A DNA stretch of 64,000 nt, from positions 372,001-436,000 of the forward strand of contig NZ_LT627734.1 of assembly GCF_900100865.1 (NCBI RefSeq), read 5' to 3'. The position numbers and the translations under genes were made by a program. Shown one piece after another: positions 28,348 to 36,816 of the stretch. Numbering within the stretch: the stretch's first letter is position 1; each line of letters starts with the position of its first letter. The notes under the pieces were generated by a model, which was given only the letters and a program-made list of their open reading frames with translations, did no database searches and had not been told where the DNA came from. This DNA is from Candidatus Aquiluna sp. UB-MaderosW2red (GTDB taxonomy: Bacteria; Actinomycetota; Actinomycetes; Actinomycetales; Microbacteriaceae).

Positions 28348-30138
28348 ATGAAAAAGCTTGCTGTAGTTGCACTTTTGAGTCTCATTGCATCCTTGGCGAC
28401 TCCCGCACATTCTGCCCCCGCAAAGCCGACAAACCTAGCGGTGAGCAGTACCTCTCCAGCCGGAACTGCAACGGATCAGGCCAGCGCTACGGTTACTTGG
28501 ACCGGGAGCTCTAATGCCCTCACATACGCAGTATCAGCAACTGCACCTGGTGTCACAAGCATCAACGGGTCAGCTCTGAGTTGCGCAGGTACTGCTTGCA
28601 CGGCAGTTCTTGCAGGCATGACTGGCGGCGCAGATTACAGCGTGATAGTGACAGCCGTGGACAATGCTGGTGCAACGACGGCTTCGGATTCGTTCTTGTT
28701 TGAAGCTCGCAGTATTCCATTTGCACCCACTGTGAACGCCCCGACTCTAAATAATGGTCAAGTCACGCTGACTTGGGGCACTCCTGACAACGGAGGGCAG
28801 GTTATTTCCAAGTATGTAATTAGCAGTTCAGGCTTCACGTCCGCAGATGTGGCCGCGAATTTAAACACTTTTACCACCTCCAACCTAAATGCGGGCCAGG
28901 CCTACATTTTTAGGCTTGTCGCGGTAAGTAGTCTTGGAGCATCCGAGCAGGCAGTCTTTGATTCGATTACTTTTGCGGCAGTCCCAATCGTGCCCGGGGC
29001 CCCCACTGCTTCATCCGCTGGGAGTTCGATAACCGTCTCTTGGGTAGCGCCCGTGTCAAATGGTGATGCCATCACCTCTTATTCAGTTTTCTTGCTGAAT
29101 AACGACGGTGACGATGTCGGCACCCCAAGCACTCCCAGCCCCGCAATTTCAACGAGTCTGACGCTGAGCAATTTGACATCAGGCACCTATACGCTGAGAG
29201 TAAGCGCAGCCAATAGGCAAGGTTCCAGTGCCCGCTCGATTGCCTCCACTCCTGTTGTAATTTCCTCGGGTGCACTCGCCAATAAGCCAGTTTTCAGCCC
29301 ATCCAATCTGACTTCGATGGACATCGGAACTGATGCTTCGCTAACTGCCACGGCCCCATCTGGAGGGCAAGTCGCAGTTGCAGTGGCGGCATTGCCACTT
29401 AACGCCTGCACGTATTCTGCCGGTCGGGTGTTTGCAGTGGCTTCGGGAACGTGCACTTTGACTTCGACCATCCCAGCAAACTCGACCTTCAGCGCGGGAA
29501 CTGAGACCCGGGTAATCACCATAAAGGCCGCTCAATCCATTACCTTTCCGCCCATCAGTGATAAATTTTTTCCTGGAGCAATGACCCTAGCCGCCACCTC
29601 CACTTCTGACTTAGTGGTGCGTTACTCGGTTTCTGGGCCTTGCTCAGTTTCGGGATCGCTTTTGAGCTTCTCGGGAGTCGGCAGTTGCACGGTGACAGCC
29701 TCTCAGCCGGGAAACAATACTTTTAGCGCCGCTCAACCACGACCCCAGTCGTTTCAAATCTCTAGTGCCTCTTCGCAAGTTGGAGGGTCTGGTGGAGGAG
29801 GATCTGGGGCAGGTGGCTCAACAGGACCCACTTCACCTGGAACTCCTGGAAACATTCCGAAAAATCCTGGGGGAGAAACTGGATCAGGCCTTGCCATGCC
29901 GGGTGCAAAAGTGAACGCCGGGTCTTTCAAGGGCTACGTGGCTATTTATGCAAAGAATCATCAGGGCCAGCGCCTATCCGCGAAGGTGGGCAAGGATTGG
30001 GTGATTGTGAAGTCAATACCTGCTGCAAAAAATAACCTTTATCGCCACGTCGAGTTCACGGGCGTTGGGGTTCGAATTCAGGTTAGGGTGTTCATAAATG
30101 GTGCGCTCCAGGCAACTATTCCTCTGTTAACAAAGTAA
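28348..30138 (+). CDS. secreted fibronectin-type protein with shared C-terminal domain
   Basis: A 596-residue exported protein with signal MKKLAVVALLSLIASLATPAHSA. Three fibronectin type III-like domains occupy about 25-315 (each with the T-W core and a Y-x-F/V-x-V-x-A strand), followed by a Cys-bearing beta domain (C..C pairs near 348-373 and 428-446), a Gly/Ser/Pro linker (475-520) and the shared domain (522-596: VNAGSFKGYVAIYAK and LSAKVGKDWV). It starts 7 bp after the stop of the 2022-residue protein and ends at a strong hairpin terminator, so the two form one operon; a role in attaching or exporting the upstream partner is plausible but unproven. Confidence 0.87.
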   Translation: MKKLAVVALLSLIASLATPAHSAPAKPTNLAVSSTSPAGTATDQASATVTWTGSSNALTYAVSATAPGVTSINGSALSCAGTACTAVLAGMTGGADYSVIVTAVDNAGATTASDSFLFEARSIPFAPTVNAPTLNNGQVTLTWGTPDNGGQVISKYVISSSGFTSADVAANLNTFTTSNLNAGQAYIFRLVAVSSLGASEQAVFDSITFAAVPIVPGAPTASSAGSSITVSWVAPVSNGDAITSYSVFLLNNDGDDVGTPSTPSPAISTSLTLSNLTSGTYTLRVSAANRQGSSARSIASTPVVISSGALANKPVFSPSNLTSMDIGTDASLTATAPSGGQVAVAVAALPLNACTYSAGRVFAVASGTCTLTSTIPANSTFSAGTETRVITIKAAQSITFPPISDKFFPGAMTLAATSTSDLVVRYSVSGPCSVSGSLLSFSGVGSCTVTASQPGNNTFSAAQPRPQSFQISSASSQVGGSGGGGSGAGGSTGPTSPGTPGNIPKNPGGETGSGLAMPGAKVNAGSFKGYVAIYAKNHQGQRLSAKVGKDWVIVKSIPAAKNNLYRHVEFTGVGVRIQVRVFINGALQATIPLLTK

Positions 30139-30158
30139 GCACAAATACCCAGCTCGAG

Positions 30159-30196
30159 AACTACGGACCTCCTGCTTTTGCAGGAGGTCCGTAGTT
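30159..30196 (+). terminator. strong hairpin terminator of the two-gene surface operon
   Basis: A perfect 17-bp stem (AACTACGGACCTCCTGC with its complement) around a TTTT loop, 20 bp after the stop codon. Almost no T-run follows. Confidence 0.85.
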
Positions 30197-30240
30197 TAAC
30201 TGTCATCTAGTGCTTAAGAGTGTGCAGCTTTTTGGTCCGG

Positions 30241-30266
30241 CACCTATCTTGAAGACAGGTGTTTTT
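30241..30266 (+). terminator. weak hairpin with T5
   Basis: CACCT...AGGTG with an inner TCT/AGA pairing and a following TTTTT. It may be a second terminator or chance. The rest of 30267-30658 shows no feature. Confidence 0.3.
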
Positions 30267-30658
30267 GGTGGGCAAGAGCCAGCTTTCGGGTTTGTGTCAA
30301 TTGCAGCGTTGGCACTTGAGGTCTTGAAGCCCCCAGTAGGGGTCTGCGGGCTTGCGCCATGCTGTGCGTCTGCTGCGATTTAAAATTCGGCCTTCGAATT
30401 TGGAGCTAGTGCTCGGAAATAGCGTCCACAAACTTCGTTCAGCAGTGATCCTCAGGAATGACCCCGCGAACCCTATGGGTCAGCTTGATGGCGCACTGCG
30501 TCCTAATTTTCAGATCTAGATGAGGGTTTTTAGATGATTCCATATAATTCGTTGCACAATTGAAAATTATTAGGGAGAGGGTGGAGTCGGTTAGTCCTGG
30601 GCGCATGTAATGCGCCGCTTGAGGCACTCACGAGACGGTGAAGCCTGTCAGTTTAGAA

Positions 30659-30925
30659 CTAGACCCTAATCTCAATGCCATCAGGCAATAGCCCCAGGGT
30701 TCTTGCCTTCAAGACAGCCTGCTGTCTTGTGCCAACCCCTAGGGCACGACAGATCCTTACCGATTCTTGTTTGATGGTCGATTCACTAAGAATCATCTGC
30801 TGGGCGATAACCAAGTTGGTCCTGCCATGAGCCATGTCTATCAGAATCTGCACCTGGCGTTCTGTGAGATCTTGGGGTAAAGACTCGCGTGCTCCTGCGC
30901 CTGAGGCAACGGTGCGATACCGGGT
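30659..30925 (-). pseudogene. LuxR-type regulator C-terminal remnant (copy 2)
   Basis: An 88-codon open stretch reads RYRTVASGAGARESLPQDLT then ERQVQILIDMAHGRTNLVIA and ends GLLPDGIEIRV: a complete LuxR HTH preceded by the tail of a GAF domain (YRTVA corresponds to YRNIA in the intact 254-residue regulator). Everything N-terminal is missing and a stop lies directly upstream, so it is a fragment. It shares ~145 bp with the remnant at 21.3 kb and lies downstream of a surface-protein operon. Confidence 0.75.
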
Positions 30926-31067
30926 TCAGTCCATGAATAGACCACCGGAATCTTGGATAGCTTTCAGGGTTCCGTTGTTTAGAGCCCAGGCATCAGCGCC
31001 AACCGTGTGAGTTATTAGAACCCGCCCGCTGGCAAATCGTCTCATAATACGACGCCGGCAGCAGCAG

Positions 31068-31213
31068 GGTTATCGAAGGTGACGCTGTGCCACAAACCTT
31101 CATCCCTAAGCTAATCTCGCTCTACCAAAAAGGACCATTCCCCTTCGACAAGCTCGTGAAAAAGTATGAGTTTGCCCAGATCAACACCGCCTTTGCTGAC
31201 AGGGAATCCGGCC
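31068..31213 (+). pseudogene. alcohol dehydrogenase C-terminal fragment
   Basis: About 146 bp nearly identical to 16802-16947 of the intact dehydrogenase, encoding VIEGDAVPQTFIPKLISLYQ and continuing to INTAFADRESG. No upstream or downstream dehydrogenase sequence remains. With the adjacent LuxR remnant it echoes the dehydrogenase/LuxR neighbourhood at 16-18 kb. Confidence 0.85.
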
Positions 31214-31486
31214 ATGCCATCAGCAGGGCCGGATGGTTAGTAGCAGAAATATCCAAGGACTCAGGCAAACCTAAGATTTCGCATTTCAGAATTAAAAAGG
31301 TTCTCAGTAGCCCGCTTGGAACAATCAGGCCTCTTGGGCAAGTGACCAAAGGGAAGCCCTAAGCACACTGTCAGCCGCTTGAACCGCAACCCGGAAGGCA
31401 TCCTTCGAGCACTCCTTAGTTTCAACAAGGATATTTTGTGATTTGCGGGGTGCAAGCGCTTCAGTCCGTCGTCAAATGAGCAATAA

Positions 31487-31510
31487 AGTGCTCATTTGTT
31501 ATTGCGCACT
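31487..31510. promoter_or_regulatory. hipBA operator, copy 1
   Basis: AGTGCTCAT...ATTGCGCACT, a 24-bp imperfect palindrome in the hipBA promoter region. The same position upstream of the second hipB has the perfect form. An overlapping perfect palindrome (AAATGAGCA, 6 bp, TGCTCATTT; 31474-31497) adds a second possible site. Confidence 0.6.
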
Positions 31511-31555
31511 AATGGTTACATTTGCTATTGTGTAATAAAAGTTACAGGAGGCCTC

Positions 31556-31831
31556 ATGAGATTCACGCCCAGAATATTGGGACTTGTGGTTAGCCAAGCT
31601 CGCAAAGAGGCCGGGCTCACACAGCAGCAGTTGGCGCAACGTCTGCAAGTCTCCAGAAAATGGTTGAGTTCACTTGAAAACGGCAAAGAAGATGTGAATC
31701 TGAGACTGGCTCATAATGTCCTGTCCGAGCTTGGATACTCCCTCAGGCTCGAAAAACAAGTCTCGCTGGATGAAAAAGAGGCTAGCTCTCAAGAAGCCCT
31801 AGCGCCGAATAAGAAGCCAGCAGTCAGATGA
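31556..31831 (+). CDS. hipB: HipB-type Xre antitoxin
   Basis: A 91-residue DNA-binding antitoxin and autorepressor. The helix-turn-helix covers about 10-65 (ARKEAGLTQQQLAQRLQVSR, then WLSSLENGKEDVNLRLAHNV), close to HipB. ATG at 31556 follows AGGAGG with correct spacing; the frame upstream of it is not needed. Its last codons overlap the start of hipA by 4 bp (ATGA), the usual arrangement. It neutralises HipA and represses the operon through the palindromes upstream. A second, 87 %-like copy without a working toxin lies at 36.8 kb. Confidence 0.88.
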   Translation: MRFTPRILGLVVSQARKEAGLTQQQLAQRLQVSRKWLSSLENGKEDVNLRLAHNVLSELGYSLRLEKQVSLDEKEASSQEALAPNKKPAVR

Positions 31832-33069
31832 ACGCTGAACTCAACATCAAGCTGAACGGAATATCTTGTGGCGTCGTTAGTCAAACTCGCTCTGGAAATA
31901 TAACCATCCAATATGACCCCGGTTACCAGGAAGACCAGACTCCTATTTCGCTGTCAATGCCAATTGGACAAATCGAATATCCGAAGAAAGTAGCCCTTCC
32001 GTTTCTGCAAGGCCTGCTGCCAGACAACGAAAACGCCTTGCGATCAATTGCCAAAAGGTACGGAGCCAATCAAAGAAACCCTTTTAGTCTCTTGAAACAC
32101 GTGGGCCAAGAGGTAGCCGGTGCGCTGGAGTTCACTTCGGGCACCGTGGAACAGCCCATGGAGAGCACTCGCTTACTGAGCGAGTCGGACATTGAAACGA
32201 TCTTGAAGGAAAAGATAAACGAGTATGAGGATGGCACGGTCGGTACTTCGACAAAGATCAATTTGAGCCTCGCAGGGGCTCAGGCCAAACTTGCCCTTCG
32301 ATTGAATACAGATGGGTCGTGGCAGACACCCAGCGGTGAAGATATCTCCACGCACATAATCAAGCCGGTGCCCGATAGGTGGCAAAACCTAGACATAGTG
32401 GAGCACCAGACGATGTTGGCCGCAAGTTATTTAGGGCTCAATGTTGCCCAAACCCAGATATCTCAATTTGGAGCCACCCAGGTTTTCATATCCAAGCGCT
32501 ACGATCGAAAAAAGACACCCGAGGGTGTTCTTGAAAGGGTCCATCAGGAAGACCTGTGTCAGGCACTATCAGTGCCTCCATCTAAAAAATATCAACGAGA
32601 CGATGGCGGTCCAGGCGTTGGAGAAATTTCCCGGCTCTTTCAGGGAATTTACCGAAGCACAGAGCAAAAAAAGGTAGCAGCAGAGTTCTTTCGAGCTTTG
32701 GTGTTCAATGTGGCAGCCCGTTGCACCGATGCACATGCCAAGAATTATTCTCTGATTCTGGACCAGCGGTCGGTCTCTTTGGCTCCGCTATACGATCTTT
32801 CTTCCACGGTTCTTTACGGGCTCCCACAAAAATCAGCAATGAGCATTAATTCAAAGTATAAATTCAGCGAAATCACTTTTTCAGATCTAATCTTTGAAGC
32901 CAAGCGTCTCAAGTTAGATTCAGACTGGGCAGAATCAGTTATTAAAGAAACCAACGAAAATCTTCTACAGGCATTCAGCGATGCCGGCAATCAAATTCGA
33001 GCCGAATCTGATAGTGCGCACCCAACAACTAACGCCTTGCTAAATGCACTTAGCGATTCAAGGCGATAG
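31828..33069 (+). CDS. hipA: HipA-type serine/threonine kinase toxin
   Basis: A 413-residue toxin of the HipA family, which phosphorylates aminoacyl-tRNA synthetases (GltX in E. coli) and induces growth arrest. The N-subdomain (LPFLQGLLPDNE near 57-68, then FSLLKHVGQEVAGAL) and the SLAGAQAKLAL segment near 145-155, equivalent to the regulatory-serine loop region, are present. The catalytic loop is C-TDAHAKN with D301 and N306, and the metal motif is L-Y-D-L with D323. The residue before TDAH is Cys where many relatives have Asn. Length and motifs suggest an intact toxin in a working pair. Confidence 0.9.
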   Translation: MNAELNIKLNGISCGVVSQTRSGNITIQYDPGYQEDQTPISLSMPIGQIEYPKKVALPFLQGLLPDNENALRSIAKRYGANQRNPFSLLKHVGQEVAGALEFTSGTVEQPMESTRLLSESDIETILKEKINEYEDGTVGTSTKINLSLAGAQAKLALRLNTDGSWQTPSGEDISTHIIKPVPDRWQNLDIVEHQTMLAASYLGLNVAQTQISQFGATQVFISKRYDRKKTPEGVLERVHQEDLCQALSVPPSKKYQRDDGGPGVGEISRLFQGIYRSTEQKKVAAEFFRALVFNVAARCTDAHAKNYSLILDQRSVSLAPLYDLSSTVLYGLPQKSAMSINSKYKFSEITFSDLIFEAKRLKLDSDWAESVIKETNENLLQAFSDAGNQIRAESDSAHPTTNALLNALSDSRR

Positions 33070-33180
33070 GACAAAATCGCCTTTCTGATAAGAAACTAGA
33101 AACACATGAAATTTCTGTTTCGGATCAATTCGATCTTGCGAGCCGCTGGCTTAGCGGTGCTGATCGTTGGAAACGACAGC

Positions 33181-33370
33181 GAATGAATTAACCCTGCCCC
33201 AGAAAACCAGGAGGACCCAGGTTGATTCAGCCAGCTAGATGTTCTTGTGGCCCCTGCTAGTTAAATTCTTCCAGCAGTCCAGAGGCAACATCAAAGATGA
33301 AACCTCTGACAGCATCGGTGTGAGGGATCAAAGGTGAAGACTTGATCCTCGAGATGCTCTGCAGGACATT
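33181..33370. repeat. direct repeat holding a carbonic anhydrase tail, copy A
   Basis: Matches 34953-35146 across the last codons of a beta-carbonic anhydrase gene and its 3' flank. The two copies bracket the fic gene. Confidence 0.8.
33257..33370 (-). pseudogene. beta-carbonic anhydrase C-terminal fragment (copy A)
   Basis: Encodes VLQSISRIKSSPLIPHTDAV then RGFIFDVASGLLEEFN and a stop: the conserved end of actinobacterial beta-carbonic anhydrases (S-I-x-R-I-K-x-S-P-x-I-P-H and R-G-F-x-x-D-V). The rest of the enzyme, including the zinc ligands, is absent. Confidence 0.8.
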
Positions 33371-33486
33371 ATTGGAATACCGTGGTCTTGGCATTTTTCC
33401 CATCAGGTATCTAATTGTCAACAGAGCCAGCTGGCAGATGAACAGCTGCCCAGTAGAGGTTTGAGCCCCTTGGGCTTGAACCTGAG

Positions 33487-34656
33487 TTAGCGACGAAGGT
33501 TCAAAGCGAAATCATCCAGGGCAGTTAGGACAGCCTCGGCCTGCCAAACTCGATTTCTTTGGCCAGATCCTTGCTGAGTCAAGATCCCCACCTCCACCAG
33601 CTTGTCAATTGCTAGCTGAGCGTTGGCTTCTGTGGTCGATAGCAACTCTTTTGCGCGTAACCGATTTATCACCGGGGATGCCAATAATTGATCGAGCAAC
33701 CGATTAGCTCCAGCATCAGACCTGACGCCAAGTATTTGATTCCAAGAATCTCGAACGCTTGAGAGTTGACGCGCCAGAACCCTGCCGTTGGATACAGCAA
33801 GTAGCGATGCCCTTGCGAAAACCTCAACTATCGGCTCTGGGTTCCCAGCTCGATACTCATCCAGCGCTCCAAAATAGGCAGCGGTGTTTTTCAATAACCC
33901 TGCAGAAACCGGGACCATAACCGAGTTGGTAACACCCAACCGATTCAAAAGCACCTGCACCAATGCCCTGCCGGTTCTACCATTACCGTCGGTGAAGGGG
34001 TGGATTGATTCAAGCTGCGCATGGGATATTGCCACCAGCACCAGGGCCGGCAGGTCATCTCTTTGGCAAAATGCAAGCAAATCATCCAAGAGCTCGGACA
34101 CTTTAGAGGCCTCGGGGGCAACGTATTGGGCTTTGTGTGGGCCATAGGGATCCCCGCCAATCCAAACCGGCACATCTCGCAGCCTGCCAGCATTCACCGG
34201 ATCAAATTTCTCCAGTAGCACCCGATGAATCTCCAGCAAGCTATCTAGGCTAAGTGACGCACTTGCTGCCACCGCTGCACTCATTGCTCTTTGATTGCTA
34301 ATGATCAAGCTCGAATTCACGGTTTCTTTAAGCCCTAGCTCTGCCCGAATGATTGCCGCCGGTGAGGCCGTCAGATTTTCTATCTGAGAAGAGGAAGCCG
34401 CCTCTGAGCGCAATAATATGCTCGAAAAAGGTGCAACCATCTGCCCCACCTCAACATCAAACCGAGCTAACTCAACGACAGCTTCATCCGCAATTGCCAA
34501 CAGGCCGCTGGAAAGTAAAACCTGTCGGTTAGCAATTAGCGGGGCAACTGCCCCGAAGTAGGGGCCCTTATGACGCAGCAGCTGTCTTCTTGACACCGGA
34601 TAGCTTGAATCAGGCTCCCAATAAAGCTGCTCCGACTCATACCTAGGCCAACTCAA
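33487..34656 (-). CDS. Fic-domain AMPylase with internal inhibitory helix
   Basis: A 389-residue Fic protein. Fic enzymes transfer AMP, or other nucleotide parts, to target hydroxyls. The active loop HPFTDGNGRTGR lies at about 217-228 with catalytic His first. S89-S-Q-I-E93-N94 fits the inhibitory [S/T]xxxE[G/N] helix, placed N-terminal to the Fic core, so activity should be self-restrained by E93. A winged-helix-like C-terminus (about 310-385: SPVINRLRAKELLSTTEANA) suggests DNA binding or autoregulation, common in this Fic subgroup. Alone between two carbonic anhydrase fragments. A 15-bp inverted repeat lies 40 bp upstream of its start. Confidence 0.9.
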   Translation of the reverse strand: MSWPRYESEQLYWEPDSSYPVSRRQLLRHKGPYFGAVAPLIANRQVLLSSGLLAIADEAVVELARFDVEVGQMVAPFSSILLRSEAASSSQIENLTASPAAIIRAELGLKETVNSSLIISNQRAMSAAVAASASLSLDSLLEIHRVLLEKFDPVNAGRLRDVPVWIGGDPYGPHKAQYVAPEASKVSELLDDLLAFCQRDDLPALVLVAISHAQLESIHPFTDGNGRTGRALVQVLLNRLGVTNSVMVPVSAGLLKNTAAYFGALDEYRAGNPEPIVEVFARASLLAVSNGRVLARQLSSVRDSWNQILGVRSDAGANRLLDQLLASPVINRLRAKELLSTTEANAQLAIDKLVEVGILTQQGSGQRNRVWQAEAVLTALDDFALNLRR

Positions 34657-34695
34657 GGCAAGCCCCCAATGTCCTTTTTCAATCGCACAGTCCTA

Positions 34696-34731
34696 CCTTA
34701 CGATTGTTTAACCGACTAAACAATCGTAAGG
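34696..34731. promoter_or_regulatory. perfect 15-bp inverted repeat upstream of fic
   Basis: CCTTACGATTGTTTA, ACCGAC, TAAACAATCGTAAGG: arms perfect, spacer 6 bp. It lies 40-75 bp upstream of the fic start, where an operator would be, possibly for the Fic protein's own winged helix. The following ~290 bp to the carbonic anhydrase remnant hold no convincing gene. Confidence 0.6.
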
Positions 34732-34952
34732 AGGCATTGAGGCTGGTAAAATTGTCGCGCAGGGCCTCGTGGATCAATTGTGCTTTTAGATCAAGCTGCC
34801 ATTTAGGAGAGCTAAACCAGCTAGCCGAGTGGAAATTGAACGCAGAATCTTTTGTTATCTTACCCACCGCCATTTTGCATGACTCGCTTCTTGGGTTTGA
34901 CCACTAGCCGCATGGGAATTAAACCCTGCTGATTAGCAATTACCACTGTGTT

Positions 34953-35146
34953 GAATGAAAAAACGGGCCCCAGAAAACCCAGGACCGGTTTGATTCAGCC
35001 TTGTAGATGTTCTTGTGGGCCTTGCTACTTCACTTCGTCCAGCAGTCCAGAGGCAACATCGAAGATGAAACCTCTGACAGCATCGGTGTGAGGGATAAAG
35101 GGCGAAGCCTTTATCCTCGAGATGCTTTGTAGGACATCGCTTGCGA
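34953..35146. repeat. direct repeat holding a carbonic anhydrase tail, copy B
   Basis: Second copy of 33181-33370, on the other side of fic in the same orientation. Confidence 0.8.
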
Positions 35147-35250
35147 TGTCACTAAAAGACTCCGCCGCCCACTCGGGCTTCAAGCCGGTCTCCTTGCGGA
35201 TACCTTCTTTGAATTCATCGTCAATAAAGGTGAGCATGCCGCAGTCGTTG
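35025..35250 (-). pseudogene. beta-carbonic anhydrase C-terminal fragment (copy B)
   Basis: A longer fragment than copy A: NDCGMLTFIDDEFKEGIRKE, continuing through AAESFSDIASDVLQSISRIK to the stop. The H-x-x-C zinc motif of these enzymes normally reads H-H-T-D-C-G-M; here the frame survives only from N-D-C-G-M onward, so it is a relic. Confidence 0.85.
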
Positions 35251-35438
35251 TTGCTGGAAGAAAAATGTTTCTTTCCTCCGTCTTTAGGCCCAAGGAAGGT
35301 TTGGAGCCATAACTCTTTGCTGCCCCAGGTTGTGGCTTCCTTTTATTTGGTGGGGGAGTTTTTCCCGAAGGGCTGCAGAGTTATAGAAGAAACTTGAGAT
35401 TTTGGCAAAGCCATGGGACGGCATTTACGAAGAGCTAA

Positions 35439-36038
35439 CTATTGACTCGGGTTCTCGCGAAGCGAGCTCACGTGATAATCAATTTTATCGGAATGCTCGG
35501 CGACAAATTCTGCAAATCCAGGGCATCGAAGTATCTTCATCTTAGTAGAGAGCTCGAGTGCTCCGATATGGGGCCTTCGGTAATCTGCCAACTGCTTAGC
35601 TATCGCCAGCAGGCCGATTTGGGGATTCAAATCAACCTGATCTAGTAAAAAATCATCCGGGTGGACGAGTTGGACGCCGTGCACCTCGAATAAGTTTTGT
35701 GGAAAATCTTTAAGGTTGAATGTCACTAGGGCGCCAGCTTTACAAGCTAAGGCTGCAGCCAAAACATGCTTGTCGTTTTCGTGAACTTCTTGCAGCCCAG
35801 TTTCCAGATGCTCAAAGTCTCCGACCATTGCCTCAGGAAAGGCTAAATTCATGTACTCAGCCTGTTTTTTGAATGACAGACCGTAACCTGGGAATCGTCG
35901 CTCAAGTGCCCCTTGGGTTTCATCAAGTATATTTTGTGACCACCGTGGTTGGAAAAAGTGGTTTAGTCCAAATTCAAGAAGAGCATCCCGAAGGAGCTTT
36001 GAATACCAAACGTTCGCGTCCACTAAAGCCGTGAACAA
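35439..36038 (-). CDS. PIN-domain ribonuclease toxin
   Basis: A 199-residue PIN-domain protein, the nuclease half of a toxin-antitoxin pair. The opening FTALVDANVWYSKLLRDALL gives the first acidic residue (D8); further family acids are in DETQGALE and the NDKHVLAAALACKAGALVTF-NLKDF block (D at about 89 and 109). The extra ~60 C-terminal residues are typical of PIN_3-type members with longer tails. It begins 4 bp after the HTH antitoxin stop. RNA target unknown. Confidence 0.82.
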   Translation of the reverse strand: MFTALVDANVWYSKLLRDALLEFGLNHFFQPRWSQNILDETQGALERRFPGYGLSFKKQAEYMNLAFPEAMVGDFEHLETGLQEVHENDKHVLAAALACKAGALVTFNLKDFPQNLFEVHGVQLVHPDDFLLDQVDLNPQIGLLAIAKQLADYRRPHIGALELSTKMKILRCPGFAEFVAEHSDKIDYHVSSLRENPSQ

Positions 36039-36042
36039 CTAG

Positions 36043-36504
36043 CTATTCCCTAATCAAAGGATTGTTAGCCAAGCTTTCTTCTGAATCCAGCTCAATGTCT
36101 GATAGCTCTCTCATCTTTGTGATTGCATTTCTTTGAGAGCTGGCCAGTTTCTCTCGCAGAGCCTGAACATCGGCGAAATTGATCTTCCTGTGTCTGCCGA
36201 TGGTCTCGAAGGGTATTAGGTGCTGGGTAAGCAGCTTTATAAGTGTTGGCCTTGAAAGCCCCAAGAAATCAGCAGCCTCCTGAGTGGTGAGTTTTGTCTG
36301 ATGTGAAATAATCGAAATCGATCTTCCCGCGCTAAAGTCCTCGGCAATCAATCTCAGGATTTTTGCTACTTGGGCAGAAAGCTCCAGGGCGGTTCCATCA
36401 GACAAAACTAACTTTGGTATTTGAGGTCTTGGGCCTCGAGAGCTGGTAAAGACATAACGTTCGAGCAGTTCAATTTCTTCTGCGGTCGGGCTAAAGGTGT
36501 CCAT
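36043..36504 (-). CDS. excisionase-type HTH antitoxin of the PIN pair
   Basis: A 153-residue protein whose C-terminal half is an excisionase/MerR-like DNA-binding domain (LTTQEAADFLGLSRPTLIKL, then IPFETIGRHRKINFADV). It is the usual partner of this PIN subgroup, acting as antitoxin and autorepressor. I place the start at ATG 36504 (MDTFSPTAEEIELLERY), because a consensus promoter ends 7 bases before it; the longer frame to 36639 runs through that promoter. The transcript would be leaderless, as is common in actinobacteria. Confidence 0.8.
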   Translation of the reverse strand: MDTFSPTAEEIELLERYVFTSSRGPRPQIPKLVLSDGTALELSAQVAKILRLIAEDFSAGRSISIISHQTKLTTQEAADFLGLSRPTLIKLLTQHLIPFETIGRHRKINFADVQALREKLASSQRNAITKMRELSDIELDSEESLANNPLIRE

Positions 36505-36511
36505 GGATGCA

Positions 36512-36540
36512 ATATTATTCGAAATATTCAAAACAGTCAA
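36512..36540 (-). promoter_or_regulatory. sigma70-type promoter of the HTH/PIN operon
   Basis: TTGACT (36535-36540) and TAATAT (36512-36517) on the minus strand with a 17-bp spacer. The predicted transcript begins at or within a base or two of the ATG at 36504. Confidence 0.7.
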
Positions 36541-36747
36541 GATTTTTTGGCAGGCGACTTGTTTGTTGGCGTTAGCTCCGGTTGATCCAAAGAATTGACA
36601 TGTTACAGCCCCCCTTATTGGGCTCGCACTCTTAGACAATCAGAGGGAGGCCAACGGGGCAAAAGTCATTAGCTACTAGGGGGCAGCCCCCAACAATCCA
36701 GCTCCCAGCTCCACATCGCAATCAGTTCAAAGTTGAATGAGTAATAC

Positions 36748-36771
36748 AGTGCGCAAATGACATTGCGCACT
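36748..36771. promoter_or_regulatory. hipB operator, copy 2
   Basis: AGTGCGCAA, ATGACA, TTGCGCACT: a perfect 9-6-9 palindrome at the same distance from hipB as the copy-1 operator, with the same right half-site. Confidence 0.7.
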
Positions 36772-36816
36772 ATTGGTTACATTTGTTATTGTTTATTACA
36801 AGTTACAGGGGGCCTC

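Noticed and set aside
34696-34731. Integron attC site or intrinsic terminator
   Set aside because: No attC core or GTT triplet layout and no integrase; no T-run for termination. An operator reading fits better.
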